Assembly (NCBI GenBank): GCA_048772705.1
Contig: JBLWGC010000204.1
Coordinates: forward strand, 1 to 64,000
Reading direction: 5' to 3'
Length of the DNA: 64,000 nt
Source of the DNA: Leidyana gryllorum EB-2025a
Taxonomy: Eukaryota > Apicomplexa
Shown one piece after another: positions 21,887-33,093 of this stretch; the stretch's first letter is position 1; the number at the start of each line of letters is the position of its first letter. The notes beneath the pieces are model-generated. The model did not search any database, was not told the DNA's origin, and saw only the letters and a list, made by a program, of their open reading frames with translations. A program made the translations under genes and the position numbers.

Positions 21887-24595
21887 TCACAGGTCGAAAA
21901 GCAGTCTTCTGGCTGCAATCTTCTTCTTCCCCCGTCTTTGAATCACGATCTCTCGTGTATCACTTTCAACGTCTTCCTGCTCTCGTCGCTGCAGTGATGC
22001 CATCACTGTACTCGCACTCAGATATGACACAGACGAGGCAGTATTGCGTCCCAAAGTACCACCCCCAACTCGCCTGCAACAAAGAATCATCTCACCCTCT
22101 CCGTCCAATTCGCACAACACACAGCCACCCTCGCCGGCATCACCACACGAGCCTCAACAACTTTCCCCCCCCAATAATCTTCGCATCAATCCGATCACTT
22201 ACCAATTCCCAGCTAGAGGATCTCTGGGTGCCAGTGATGGAGCCGCTTTGGGTCTCACAGGACTTTCTAACAATGGGTAATGTTCTTGACCGAGGTCGCC
22301 GTTCTTAGCACGCTGCAAAAATGTTTGTCCACCTGCTGGACTCGCAGGAGGAGGGATGACCGGGGCGCTCTGCACGCCTGAACAACCGGCCAATGAAGGA
22401 AATTCGGCTGGGACGTCAAGATCTCTTGGCCTCGCGAGATTCATTCCACCGCCCAGCCCACTCGGTAGCTCAGTGTTGGCCGTCTTCTCTTGCTGCTCGC
22501 CGCCGCATAGGTCCAGAGAAAAGTACGTCCACTTACTATCTGTTTGGCATACTGCCTGTCCGTCTTCGCGCGCCGTTTCTCTTCGCGTCGAAATCGTGCA
22601 AACGCTTCAGTAAAGAGACTCTGGTAGGCTAAACGTGTAGACTCGCATAACACGCCGCTCAAGTCGGCGTCATAAAAGCTTATAGATAGACCAGATGGAA
22701 GGTGTGCCAAGAACGGGTATCTGGCCGCATCATGAGAGACTCTGGAAATCCTTACCGTGACTTCTTGTTGACTCGATCCAGTATCACGGACGAACCCAGA
22801 AGCAATCGTACATTCGATACAATAGGCATTAGATTACCGAAATTACCACCGGCTTGATGTAGCAACGCCTTGAGAAATAACGGATTTAGGAACACCAACT
22901 GTGTATCCCAACTTTGATAGAAATGGAAGCCTTCGTTCTTGTTGGTCACAAGCTCCGATACTTCCTTGATAGTCAGGTCCACAACTGGCGGAGTAGTGTT
23001 TACATTCGACCTGGATGCTGCAATCTGGACAAAATCGCGCCAAGCCTCCAAATTCCATACGAGCGGCCGGCTCGTCGCCAAGTCCTCCAACTGAAAACCG
23101 TCAATGACCACCCACCAGCCAACAGACTTACGATCTCCCAAGGAGCGTGCATGGGGCGACCCTGACAAGCTGCATCGAATTCGGCAACGGCTTCAGCTTC
23201 TAGGACCATTGCGTCGCCTTTCAGCTGGTCAGCCAATATATCCACTGCCTGCAGCGTGGCATCAGTCATCTCGCTCGCGTACCCAAACTCCACACACAAA
23301 CGTCGCTGATGAACTGCAATAGGAGGTGACAAAAAGTAGCTTTCAACTTGATCAATTCAAATGGGGCAGTGAGAGAGGAAGTGAGTGCGAAGACGAATCG
23401 TTGAAGTCGCTCTTCAAACTGATCCGTTGACCAGTCAGTCAGCTTGGCGATGAACATCCAACAGACGGCGAGACTGACGAACACAATATGTGTGTGCACA
23501 CGCATTGCCGTTGGAGACAGGGAGAAAGGGGGTGGGAGGTCGCCATCGTAGGCCGACCGGCTCATGGATCTGGCTGTGAAGGTGCTTACTGAGTCGTTTT
23601 AGCTCATCCCTGATGAATTTCGTTTCGTCTTCCAGGACTGTGATCCGGTCAAAGGGTGACGCGTCATCCACGGAAGTCGCAAGGGGGGTTTGCAGTTCGC
23701 GACTGCGATATATGTGTACAAAGGACCACTGCTCTTTATCGAGGACGTCATGGGGTTGGAAGCGCACTGGTCGTAGATCCTCCGAGAACAATGTCTCTGC
23801 ACACAACGGACACTTCGCAGGCTCCGTACGACCTTGACGCTCTTTTTCAGCCGCAAAGAACTGCAAGAGGCAAGTCCAACAATACACGTGACCACATCTT
23901 GTTATCCTTGGGCAAACTGCGAAAAAAGTAGCGATGAGGGCGGAATGGAAGAAGTCCGACGAGAGTGAGTCAGTCACTTTGCAGATTGATCGCACTGATC
24001 AGGGAAGCACTGACTAACTGACGAGACCCCCCTTCGCACAAAATCTAAGACTTACGGTGACACAATTCTAGACATATAGGACAGGTAGTGGGATCGCCAT
24101 AAACATCAGCAGCAATAACACTTGACCAATCAATGGGTTCATCTCCGTCTTTCATGAGTTCAGTGACATTGGGGCATTTCTTATTGACATATATTCGGCA
24201 AGCAGCCTGCCAGAACTTCTCCCTCAGTCGCGCTCCCTGGATGTCCTGACGTCGGTGCGGACGCGAGTATTGTGGCCGAGATCGAGACTGGAAGTTGGAT
24301 GATTTGAAGAGGTCGTGGGGGGATATCTCGGTGCCACGAGCTTTGCGTCCAGACTTCGGTTTCGGGTGGCTTGACGACGTCGGGACATTCTGGCTAGGAG
24401 AGTCTGGGGGGAGAGAAGCATTCGCCGCGGCGGCCTCTGACGTGGATGGGGCGATGGTAGGGGTTGGCTCCATGCTTGACGATGGAGCTGTTTGGTGGAT
24501 TGCATTGCACTGTTCGTGAGGTCTTGCTTGCTCATCCCCTGCTGACGCACTACTGCAAATTATTAAATACTTATTGAGACGCACCTCTGGTCCAT
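21887..24595 (-). CDS. RNF10: RNF10/Mag2-like RING E3 ubiquitin ligase
   Basis: The start ATG at 24595 sits in an 11-nt first exon, followed by a 32-nt intron; exon 2 is 24056-24552, then a 139-nt intron splits the RING finger. Spliced, the RING reads CPICLELCHLCPRITRCGHV, YCWTCLLQFF and KCPLC. Downstream exons carry the RNF10-typical block with HFYQSWDTQLVFLNPLFLKA, HLPSGLSISFYDADLSGV, an FPSLAG motif, and a lysine-rich end (GKKKIAARRLLFDL) like the RNF10 tail. RNF10 ubiquitinates 40S ribosomal proteins uS3/uS5 during ribosome quality control. The middle exons (about 22,700-23,590) are only approximately placed, and 23,297-23,589 may be a long intron or hide a poorly conserved exon. Confidence 0.85.
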
Positions 24596-24640
24596 GCTCA
24601 GCAACTTCGTTTATATGGGTCCAAAAAGCTACAGAAAAGT

Positions 24641-25471
24641 CTAAACGCTCGGTGGGGGCCTGACCATGATCCAGAACACTAAGTCGGTGTCCGGAACTGC
24701 ATACTCGGCCACCAGTTCGAACCCAAACTTGCGATATATGGCCACGTTCTTCTCAAGTGAGGTGTGTAGGTGGACTGGCAACTTGCCTCCCCCGTGCTGC
24801 AACACAGTTAAGAAACACATCGCCGCCACGCCACAGTGAAGCACATTTTAGTGAAGCGTCGACCGCTAGTGCTCCGGCGGGCGCACTTGCTGTCCCTCAT
24901 CGACTTTCGACGAACACTCCCTCTCCAGTTCGGCGCACGGACAATGGACACAGCGACGAACACGTACCTCGTCGATGCGACGCAGAGCTTCCGCGAATAA
25001 GGCCTTCCCCAGGCCCTTGCCCTGGTGCTCAGGGTGCACAGCGAGGAACCCTAACCTAGCATATGGTCCCTCAATAGTCCAGATATTATGGAGATTCTTC
25101 TCGATCTCGAGGTAAGCGGGTCCATAAATTCCTTGGGCCCGCGCAAGTCCCTCCATATCCATTTGTGGTTCGTCGTACCACCAGAACGCTACACCCGAAC
25201 AGTCATCAGAGACAAGACTCTGTCCAGTGTTGATACCACCATGAGCAAAGATTCGACTCATCTCAGTATGAGCCCTCTTACGATCTGGGGGATCGAGGTT
25301 CTGCAGCGTATAGTTCTCATATGGATAGTCGTAGAACGCGCGATGCAAAGTTTCTGTCACAGCGGCCATGTCGTCTTGGGTGGCAGCGCGAAGAGAAACT
25401 CGGTTCTTCGGCTGCTGCCGCCCTATACCTATTGAATTGGCCTTGTTCACCTGCGCAGTATCTGTTATCAT
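24641..25471 (-). CDS. GNAT family N-acetyltransferase A
   Basis: Exons 24968-25471 and 24641-24796, phase 0, intron of about 171 nt; 219 residues. The GNAT core is clear: motif A with the acetyl-CoA pyrophosphate loop HPEHQGKGLGKALF (Q/RxxGxG/A), the preceding LGFLAVHP strand, and motif B across the splice junction, GKLPVHLHTSLEKNVAIYRK then FGFELVAEY. The WYDEP strand precedes it. The substrate is unknown; its organisation resembles small fungal and protist acetyltransferases of the NAT/puromycin-resistance type. It is one of three paralogues in this segment that share the intron position. Confidence 0.88.
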
Positions 25472-25637
25472 TGGTAAAAGACTAAATTTGCAAATTGCCC
25501 TTCTCGTTCTGCAGCGGCTATGCCAAGTGAGCTACTTGTCAGTCGTGTCTCCACGCAACGCAATCAGCACACACACGTCTCGCGTGCGACAATTGATAAC
25601 AAATCATGCTGTCAAGTGCAAAACCTTTATTAAGGGA

Positions 25638-26358
25638 CTACTCGGTGGTGGGTGGTCTCCTTATCATGATCCAGAAGTCCAGATCATCGCGATGTACTTC
25701 TGCTTCAATGTCAAAACCAAACTTCTTGTAGATTTGCACGTTCTTGGGCACCGATGTATGTAAGTGGATGGGTAGCTTGCCCTGTCCACGCTGCAGGGCA
25801 CTCATCCTCATTTGGTCCACTGGGCAGGCTTACCTCTTCGATTTGTCGAATGGCCTCGAGTAGCAAGGCTTTACCAAGGCCCTCCCCCTGATGCTGAGGG
25901 TGAACGGCAAGGAAGCCGATCATGGCAACCGGACCTTGAGGCTTCCATGCCTCATCGATGCTGTGTTCAATTTCCATAAATACTGTGAAAGCCTCGCCTT
26001 TGACTTCGCGCACGGTGTCTAGATCCGACTCAATCTTGTCGTACCACCACAGAATGACCCCTGCTCCCTCGTTGGCGATAGCAGTGTGACCAGTCTTGAT
26101 GGCATTGGCACAGATCGATTGTGCGAGCTTTTTCTGCGCTTCTTGGCGCCTTTCGGGGTCGAAAGCACCCATCACATAACGTTGGTAAGGGTAGTCTTGG
26201 AACGCCAACTGTACTGTTTCCGACATAGCCGGGATGTCGTCAGGCGTTGCGTCACGAACATTGATAACGGGGCGAGTGATAGGAGTGGACACGTCCGCTC
26301 GTACTGCCGGGGCCAACAACATTGCCACTCCGTCGAAATAATTTCTGTTGGGCGACAA
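25638..26358 (-). CDS. GNAT family N-acetyltransferase B
   Basis: Exons 25834-26358 and 25638-25790 across a 43-nt intron (25791-25833), phase 0; 225 residues. Motif A is HPQHQGEGLGKALL and motif B is GKLPIHLHTSVPKNVQIYKK. The intron falls exactly between RQIEE and RGQGKLP, as in copies A and C. A longer N-terminus (residues 1-28) rich in hydrophobic and small residues may be a targeting peptide. The acceptor is unknown. Confidence 0.9.
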
Positions 26359-26619
26359 GGGTTGTATGCGGGCGCCACGCTTCCCAAAGTGTCCAAGTCT
26401 GTCATTACTGGTGGCGTGGCTTTCTATATCTGAATGATCTATCGGTTGGATGATTGAGGGCCAATGGAAGGTTCACCATTACTCGTGAAAAAAAGTGGAG
26501 TACGGGAGATGGGTCGGAGAGTTCGGAAGTCCGATTATTAGCAGCCCTTCAATGTCTCCCCCATGGGGACAGCGAAACCAAAAATCGTCACACCGCTTGT
26601 CTCCATTGGTCGGCCGACA

Positions 26620-28585
26620 TCACTGAAGAGAGGGACAGATGGGGACAGGTAGCCATTGGGTCAATCCGGAATTGTCGGTGGACTTCGGGGTGGGGCCCTT
26701 CAGACCACAGCCGTCGACCCATTTCTCAGGAACCACAGACGGCACCACCATGGGCACACCCCAGTCTCTTAGGTCTTTGTACTTGCGGGTCACTACTCGT
26801 TCGAGGAAGCATGGCGATTGGAGATCCAGCCAGCCGAGAGTACATGAGGAGAAGTTCTCGTTGGGAACCGCTATCAATGGGGTGGCGGCGAGAATCTGTG
26901 CGTACCATTCTCGAAACTCTTTCCTTTTATGGGGAGGGATACGTCCGACATCCAATACCGGAGTGTTGGATGCGAATAACCAATTCGGCAAATAGTTTCC
27001 CCATAGATGGAACTGATCCGGATCTCCCTCAGTCGTCAAACGGTGTATCTCCTCTGCACTCCCCTCCTCTTCGTCCCAGCCGAACTCCTCCAAAAGCAAT
27101 CTCAGAGTGGACTCCGTGTATTCCCCACGAACGAGCTCCAGCAGTACCACCGACCACGGGTGGAGGTGATATCCTACACACGGAAGACAAATTCGAACCC
27201 GTCTGTTGCGTGCGTGCTGTACCACGTAAGCTGTCAAATACAGCCACAACAGATGAGCCGTTGAGCTGATTGCATCGTCCAATGTAACATAAGTGACTTT
27301 AGTCATCAAAAGGAGCGACAACCAATGGCCGGCGTTCTCCATTGTTTCGGGAAGGTCGTGGTATTCGGGCACCATCAAGATGGCTGTGTCGTCGGGTCTG
27401 AGAACGTCAGTATCCAACTCAAACTTCGGGACCTCCACCGACGATATCTCAACACGACGTCCATCGGGTGTCTCATAAGCGCGGATGGCTGGGCCGCCGT
27501 AAACATCACCCCAATACCGATCGATCACTGAGTTTGGGAAGGTCACCTCGTTGTCAGAGAAAGTCGCGCTTTGCCCCCTTCGCCAGGCAACGGGAACAAA
27601 TGAGACCCACTCTGGGACGTTTGCGATGTCGAGTGTCACACAGAGAGAGAGTCCCAAAGGATACTGCAGCATTCTTGATACGCAGACAAACGACGTAAGG
27701 AATATGAATCACAGATCATCCGTCGAAGTGGGGACGATAGGGTCGACACAGATCTCATCCACTGCTCCTGAATCGAGTCAGCGACATCATCTGCGTCTTC
27801 GCTTCAGTGGAATATTATCAGCCCTCAGTCGTGATGAAGTCTCACCTGTCCTCTGTGGGCCACGTCTCATAGAGATCCCAACCGATGGGCGTGGCCGATA
27901 TCACTCTGTCTTCTCCGACTATTTCGCGGAGGAGACGGAGTTCCCAATCTCCTGGGCACGGGGCTTCAGAGATCACTAAGATCCATTCTGTACCATTGAT
28001 CAGAAGAATGGCCAATATATCATCATCAGCTTTGGCAGCCTCGTTTGCTTCGCTTAATTGTTCTCCCAGCGACCGAATCAACGGACTGTCGAATATGTCC
28101 AGATCCGACAGGCGAATGGCCAGCTGCTTCAAAACCGGAGTAGAGAAGCGCTTCATTGGGTGGAGACTGAATGCGGCACAGTTCAGATACTCCAGGTGAG
28201 GGGCGACGACGCTGGTGGCCACTAAAGAATAGTACGGAAATGGCTCCTCCATCTGGACAATGAATTGTTTGGCCGATTGGAGCCAGCGGAGCCAAATGTC
28301 ATCCAACGTGTGAGCTAAAGTCCGCGCAGTGCTCCGAGAGGTCGCAGTGATTCTCACCGTATCCACTCTTTCACGGAAGCACCACTCCAGCGACGTCCGA
28401 CCCCACTCCCACTCGTCACTGAAGCAATCAGACCCGTGAATATGAAGGGATGGGGCGGGCGCATATTCACTGTAGAGTACACTGTCAGGTTTGTCGAGGG
28501 CGTTCAGCACCGTGAGAGCTTCAATGAATCGTAGAAACCGACAGATCTGTGCTATGCAAATTGAGGGGAGTGGTGATTGTGTCAT
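26620..28585 (-). CDS. Diverged member of the F-box repeat family, inverted
   Basis: Exons 27846-28585 and 26620-27673 join in phase 2 over a 172-nt intron, giving 597 residues. The donor falls at the same codon context (Arg, AG|GTGAG, after a WP dipeptide) as in the tandem F-box copies, showing common ancestry. Matching stretches in exon 2 include LLELVRGEYTESTLRLLLEE against QLEMVSGRYTEATLRALLKY, then REWYAQILAATP against KQWYSKMLEATSP and VPMVVPSVVPEKWVDG against CPVLLPAVCPPSIHG. The N-terminal F-box is weak (ICRFLRFIEALTVLNALDK). It is inserted between GNAT copies B and C on the minus strand. Start chosen at 28585 to match the tandem copies. Confidence 0.75.
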
Positions 28586-28813
28586 GTGTAGTTTTGGGGT
28601 CACTGATGAAAGCGCCCCAACACGCGTTGTTGCGTTGACAACCCCCCATTTCCCCATTTCAACCCACTGTTCGTCTCTCTATCTCTCTCTCTTTACTCGA
28701 GATTGTGAACCTGCTGTCGTTTACTCTACGTCTAAAGACTACTCATTGTTCCGAGGGGGAATGGAGTTCAACTGGTCTTCAAGCGGTGGGGCAGTGCCAC
28801 CTTTGAGTCAGAA

Positions 28814-29512
28814 TTACACAACTTGAGATTTCGCAGTGGGACTGCGAATCATTACCCAGAAGACGAGATCGTCACGTTTGTACTCGCCTTTGACCTCAAA
28901 ACCGAACTTTTTGTAGATTTGGACATTCTTCGGCAATGAGGTGTGCAGGTGGACAGGCAATTGGCCCTTTCCGTGCTGAGGGTGGGTGGGTGGATGGGGG
29001 TTAGGTGGGCCGTTGCTCACCTCCTCGATTTGACGAAGGGCTTCTGTGAGAAGAGCTTTGCCAATGCCCTTATTTTGATGGTCGGGATGGACACCTAAAT
29101 AATGAATCATTGCTATGGGTCCCTCAACGGGCCAGAGAGCCTCCACTCCCTCTTCAATTTCCAGGAATTCGGGATAGGTGATGCCTTTGACAGCCTTGGT
29201 GGCTTCAGGATCGATATCGATCTTGTTGTACCACCACAAAATAGCTCCGGCGCCGTCGTTGGCCACGGCTGTGTGACCGGTTTTCAAAGCGCTGATGCAT
29301 ACATTGCGACAGACGTGCTTATTAAAGGCAGTCGCAGTTGTGGCGTCCAAGCTACGAAATAGATATCTTTTGTAGGGATAGTCTTTGAATGCCGCATGGA
29401 CTGTATGAGCCAAAATGTCAATGTCGCCATCAGTTGCGGGACGTATGTTTATCTTTTGCTTTGACGAGTCATTGGGCAGGACACCCGTGGTTACATTAGC
29501 CTCTGAAACCAT
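28814..29512 (-). CDS. GNAT family N-acetyltransferase C
   Basis: Exons 29021-29512 and 28814-28975, 217 residues. The 45-nt intron (28976-29020) is a multiple of three and lacks a stop, so an unspliced form would add 15 Pro/His-rich residues in frame; the paralogues show it is an intron. Motif A is HPDHQNKGIGKALL; motif B is GQLPVHLHTSLPKNVQIYKK; ILWWYNKID precedes. Tail KSQVV. Closest to copy B. Confidence 0.92.
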   Translation of the reverse strand: MVSEANVTTGVLPNDSSKQKINIRPATDGDIDILAHTVHAAFKDYPYKRYLFRSLDATTATAFNKHVCRNVCISALKTGHTAVANDGAGAILWWYNKIDIDPEATKAVKGITYPEFLEIEEGVEALWPVEGPIAMIHYLGVHPDHQNKGIGKALLTEALRQIEEVSNGPPNPHPPTHPQHGKGQLPVHLHTSLPKNVQIYKKFGFEVKGEYKRDDLVFWVMIRSPTAKSQVV

Positions 29513-29550
29513 ATTTGCCTAATCACTCAATTTTTCTGCTCCACTGCACC

Positions 29551-29892
29551 ATGAGTGTATTGGAGAATTGGGTCAAGGCGTGTATTGCGTCTTGTTCAAC
29601 TGATCCCGACAATGAGATTGTAGTCAATCCGGATCCACCACCCCCCATACTCGATGACTGGCCGTCTCAGCCGCTGTCTCGATCACACCCCCCACGGCCC
29701 AGTCGATGCGGCACCCTTGGCTTCTCGACCCATGCTGTCATCACCCCGGACCAATCTATGGTGACACTGAGTGACAGCATTCCCTCTGCCCCCGAATCTA
29801 TGGAGTCTCTATTGCGATTTTCGGACGGGGAGATGTCAAACTTCCACTCAGCACAGCCTGTCAGCTCTTTCAACGACAAACCCCCCCAATGA
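29551..29892 (+). CDS. Small proline/serine-rich protein, unknown
   Basis: 113 residues from MSVLENWVKACIASC, with a short N-terminal helix and then a disordered Pro/Ser tail. There is no recognised domain. The start is 38 bp from the divergent GNAT C start, and the stop is 3 bp from the stop of the convergent lysine-rich gene. That fits the local packing and mildly supports it as a gene. Confidence 0.4.
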   Translation: MSVLENWVKACIASCSTDPDNEIVVNPDPPPPILDDWPSQPLSRSHPPRPSRCGTLGFSTHAVITPDQSMVTLSDSIPSAPESMESLLRFSDGEMSNFHSAQPVSSFNDKPPQ

Positions 29893-29895
29893 CAA

Positions 29896-30917
29896 TCACT
29901 CCTTTGGAAGACTTATCGGAGGCACTTGAACCGTCTTTTTAGGCGTCTTCTTGGGCGTCTTTTTGGGCGTCTTCTTGGATACCTCCTCAGGCACCTTGTC
30001 AGGCACCTTCTTAGGCACCTTCTCAGCCTCCTCCTCCTCGTCCACCGCCGCTGCGTCGGGCCCTTTGGACCCACGTGCATTCTTGGAGCGAGCTTTGGCC
30101 GCTCTTTGATTCAATTGACGCTCAGACGTGGGACGGGTCTCCTTGACCGCCGCCTCCTCCTCCGCTGGACTGACTGTGGGCCGCTCTGGGAGGCCAGTGT
30201 GCCAATTGCGCCAGGCCCCTTGCGGTTTCACCCGGAAACCTTCCTGCTTCAGCTCGGCGAAACGCTTGGCAGCAGGACTGGCGCTCTCGATCGCACCATA
30301 GATCTCCTCGTGCATCATTTCTTTCCATTGCTCCACCGAACGTCTGAAAGCTTCTTTCTCAGCCCGCATCCGTTCTTTGACAGTGTAGTCGTAATCGTGT
30401 GGTTGGGGTTCAGGAGGAGAGAGGTCCCTTGGGGGAGCGTCGCCGATCTTCCCCGACTCGGCCGATTGTAGCTCCGGCCTAATCAGGATGGTTGTGGGTG
30501 TTTGCCAGTCCCTTTGACGAGTGACCTTCGGGCATCGTCGCCGGATAGTGGGCCATACGTAATTCTTATTGGAAGTCGCTCTCACCCACTTTAACCTCTC
30601 AGCTTCTTCGCGTTCAGCCGCCGTTATGCTCAATTCCGGTCGCGGTCGAAGATGTTGAAGTTGCACACTTGTTTTCTAAAGGAAAGCCGAGTCTGATGAT
30701 ATCTTTCTGCCACTATACAACTCACCCGTTTTACTCTGGGGCCCGGCGGGTCGGCAGGTTTGTAGTCGGGGGCGACTCCAGTCATCGTGCTCGCTTCCAC
30801 CACCGTTGGGCGCAAACTTTGAGTTGTGGACGACTTGCCCCCGCTCTCGGCCTCGTGAGTCGTGTCAGCCGCCTCGCCGGCGGAGGGAGCTTTATTCGGG
30901 GTACGTTTAGGCGGCAT
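29896..30917 (-). CDS. Lysine-rich, charged protein of unknown function
   Basis: Exons 30726-30917 and 29896-30675 with a 50-nt intron, phase 0; 323 residues. The N-terminus is MPPKRTPNKAPSAGE. The centre contains a charged helix (RMRAEKEAFRRSVEQWKEMM) and the C-terminus an H1-like tandem of KKTPKKTPKKTPKKT-type and KVPKKVPDKVPEEV repeats. Composition suggests a nuclear or chromatin-associated protein; no family is identified. Confidence 0.65.
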
Positions 30918-31094
30918 TCGTTGTGTTTCTGTGCGCGTGTCTGTCGTCCATTGTGTTCATGCATCACTGGAAAAAAGTGGGCCTAAGGCCTGACAAAGAT
31001 CAGTGTCTGTCCGTCTGTGAGTAGCGTAAGAGCTCACGGGCGCGGCGTGGGGTTTTTTGGTCTTATTCTGCGTACTCCCCCGTCCGACACATCC

Positions 31095-31882
31095 CTAACA
31101 GTGAGGTCCCACCAACACTTCCTCGAATAACACATCCCCATACGGCGTCCTCCGCAGCAAATGCAAACGCGGCCGCTGTTCTTTGGTCTTCCGCGACATC
31201 ACCTCTGCACGAAAACCAGTCGAATGTGAAAAGTTGATCTGCAATCATTACCGGATATGGGGTGGTCAGCCATCATCAATGGATAGAGTCGGAGCGGTCG
31301 TCTCAGGGGCGGCGGGGTACTCAAGGACTTCTCGAACGCCGTCATGTAGGTGATCTTTGGCGGCGGTAGGGGTTCTGCGAGGCGGAGTCGTTGGCAGCGG
31401 TCTAAGGGGGGTCCTCACCGGTGGTGTCGTGTAGATTTGTGATGAATTCTCGATCATCTTTGAGGGGTAAAAATGCCTTCAATTCCTTCTGATACAAATC
31501 ATTGAGGTGATCGCGATCTTGAATCACTGTCTTTTGGGCCCTGAGCCTCTCTTGAGCCCGTAAGCGCAGCAATGGCTCAAAGTTCTGTACACCCTCACTC
31601 GCCCACTCACACGGCAACCACATTCCTCCGTGGCCGTCTCGATGGGTGTCAAAGTCCCATATTCCGGGGGGAGGCACAATGTCGTCCAACGACGAGTTGG
31701 GCTGTCCGAGTCTCTTTGCGTCAGAAGGTTCAGGTGCTGCTCACCATAGGGACATACCAAGCCGTGGGTTTATAGAGGGGTACTTCTTGACGGAAGAGTC
31801 GCTGGGCTCCCAGATCGACCATCCGCATACTCTGTGGCGCGTCCAGGAGCTCATCGCTCTGGCCTTGACCTGTTCGAAGCAT
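31095..31882 (-). CDS. Unknown 221-residue basic protein, four exons
   Basis: Exons 31745-31882, 31419-31713, 31252-31374 and 31095-31204, all joining in phase across introns of 31, 44 and 47 nt, from MLRTGQGQSDELL to EEVLVGPHC. Recognisable texture only: PLYKPTAWYVPM, PPPGIWDFDTHRDGHGG, a coiled helix (LRAQERLRAQKTVIQDRD) and a basic end (KTKEQRPRLHLLRR). It could be a mitochondrial ribosome-type or RNA-binding protein, but I cannot assign it. The consistent phases are the main support. Confidence 0.6.
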
Positions 31883-32119
31883 TACCAAACAAGGTACCAA
31901 ACAAGGTGCACATTGGGGTGTGGGCTACAGACCCAAACATTGGTGATTGTGATGTTGATCGACAAATTACAAGTACCAAAAATGAGACCTCCTCTCAGAT
32001 TTGTGGTGTTCAACGAAGAGGTCCCCCGTTGAATAGATTCTTGTTGGGGGCAAAGGCTGGCTGGCGGGCCCGGGCAGACAGATGAGGACAGTTTTAGTGG
32101 ATCGCTGAATTAGAGCGAA

Positions 32120-33064
32120 TCAACTGGCGGGCGGTGCGTAGTATTTGGGATGGGGTGGAAAGCGATTTGGAGTCCAGAAAACTTCGTTGGGCGGCATCCG
32201 GCCGACATCCTGTCCGTCCCACTGACTGGAGTCGCCTGATGTCTCTCTGAATGTCATTGTATGTGACGAGACGCTCGGGGGGAGGATAGCTTCTGATGAG
32301 TGACTGGAGCTTCTCTGAGGGGGTGTTCGGTCGTGGGTGTCTCTCATTCGGGGAGTGAAGTCGCTATCTGCGCCAGGACAGTGGTCGTGGTGGGGAAGTG
32401 AGTGTCCCAGGGGGTACCCTCGGGGAGGGGGTCCTGGAGGACATCCTCCTCCAGGATACCCTCCCGCAGGGTACCCTGGGGGGGGATGTCCCTCGACGAC
32501 TCGTGGGGGCTTATAGAGGCGTCGGTCGAATCGCGGTTGATCCTCAAAGTCGCACTGCGGCTGATCGTCTGGACAGCAATAGTTGGAGTTGAGACCCGAG
32601 TACCAACAACGAAGTTTGTTGCCCAATAAACCCGCCAGTTGAGAGATAGCAGTGGCGATGGGCAGGAGATCAGGTTCGGTTTTCCTTTTAACCAATACCT
32701 TCACGGTGGGCGGTGTGAAGGGCAACGGATGGGTCAGATAGTATTGATCCCCCAAATGGTGCATAGCAATATAGTCGATGCAATAGTCGTAAGTAGAATC
32801 TATCACATTTGAGGGGTGGCCTATCGGCCGAGGAGAGCCGGTCTGAGTTGATGCCAGGGATGAAGGTGTCGGGTACTGTTGTTGTTGTTGTTGTTGCTGT
32901 TGTTGACGATGACAGCACTGTTGACGAGGTGAGGGCTTCGCGGGGGCATAGTGACGGGGTGTTAGATGTGTGCTGGGGCCACCGCCAACCTCTAACTCAT
33001 GCAAATCGGATTGAGATCCAGCCCCGAAACAAGTTGTGTCCACACAAGCAATTATAGCCTCCAT
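32120..33064 (-). CDS. Poly-Gln, proline/glycine-rich protein
   Basis: 314 residues, single exon. It has a polyglutamine run near residue 55 (CAA/CAG repeat at about 32,873-32,905) and a PGYPAGGYPGGG/PPGPPPRGYP-type segment near residues 205-235 whose DNA is partly palindromic. Two Cys pairs occur mid-protein (NYCCPDDQPQC). There is no known domain. It starts 29 bp from the divergent secreted-protein gene. Confidence 0.6.
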   Translation of the reverse strand: MEAIIACVDTTCFGAGSQSDLHELEVGGGPSTHLTPRHYAPAKPSPRQQCCHRQQQQQQQQQQYPTPSSLASTQTGSPRPIGHPSNVIDSTYDYCIDYIAMHHLGDQYYLTHPLPFTPPTVKVLVKRKTEPDLLPIATAISQLAGLLGNKLRCWYSGLNSNYCCPDDQPQCDFEDQPRFDRRLYKPPRVVEGHPPPGYPAGGYPGGGCPPGPPPRGYPLGHSLPHHDHCPGADSDFTPRMRDTHDRTPPQRSSSHSSEAILPPSVSSHTMTFRETSGDSSQWDGQDVGRMPPNEVFWTPNRFPPHPKYYAPPAS

Positions 33065-33093
33065 ATTCCTTCGCGCGCAAGTGCTCCCTCAAC

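Noticed and set aside
29926-30471. 181-codon plus-strand ORF, Leu/Arg-rich start
   Set aside because: Antisense of the lysine-rich repeat gene; repeats in the start region mirror KKTPKKTP on the other strand.
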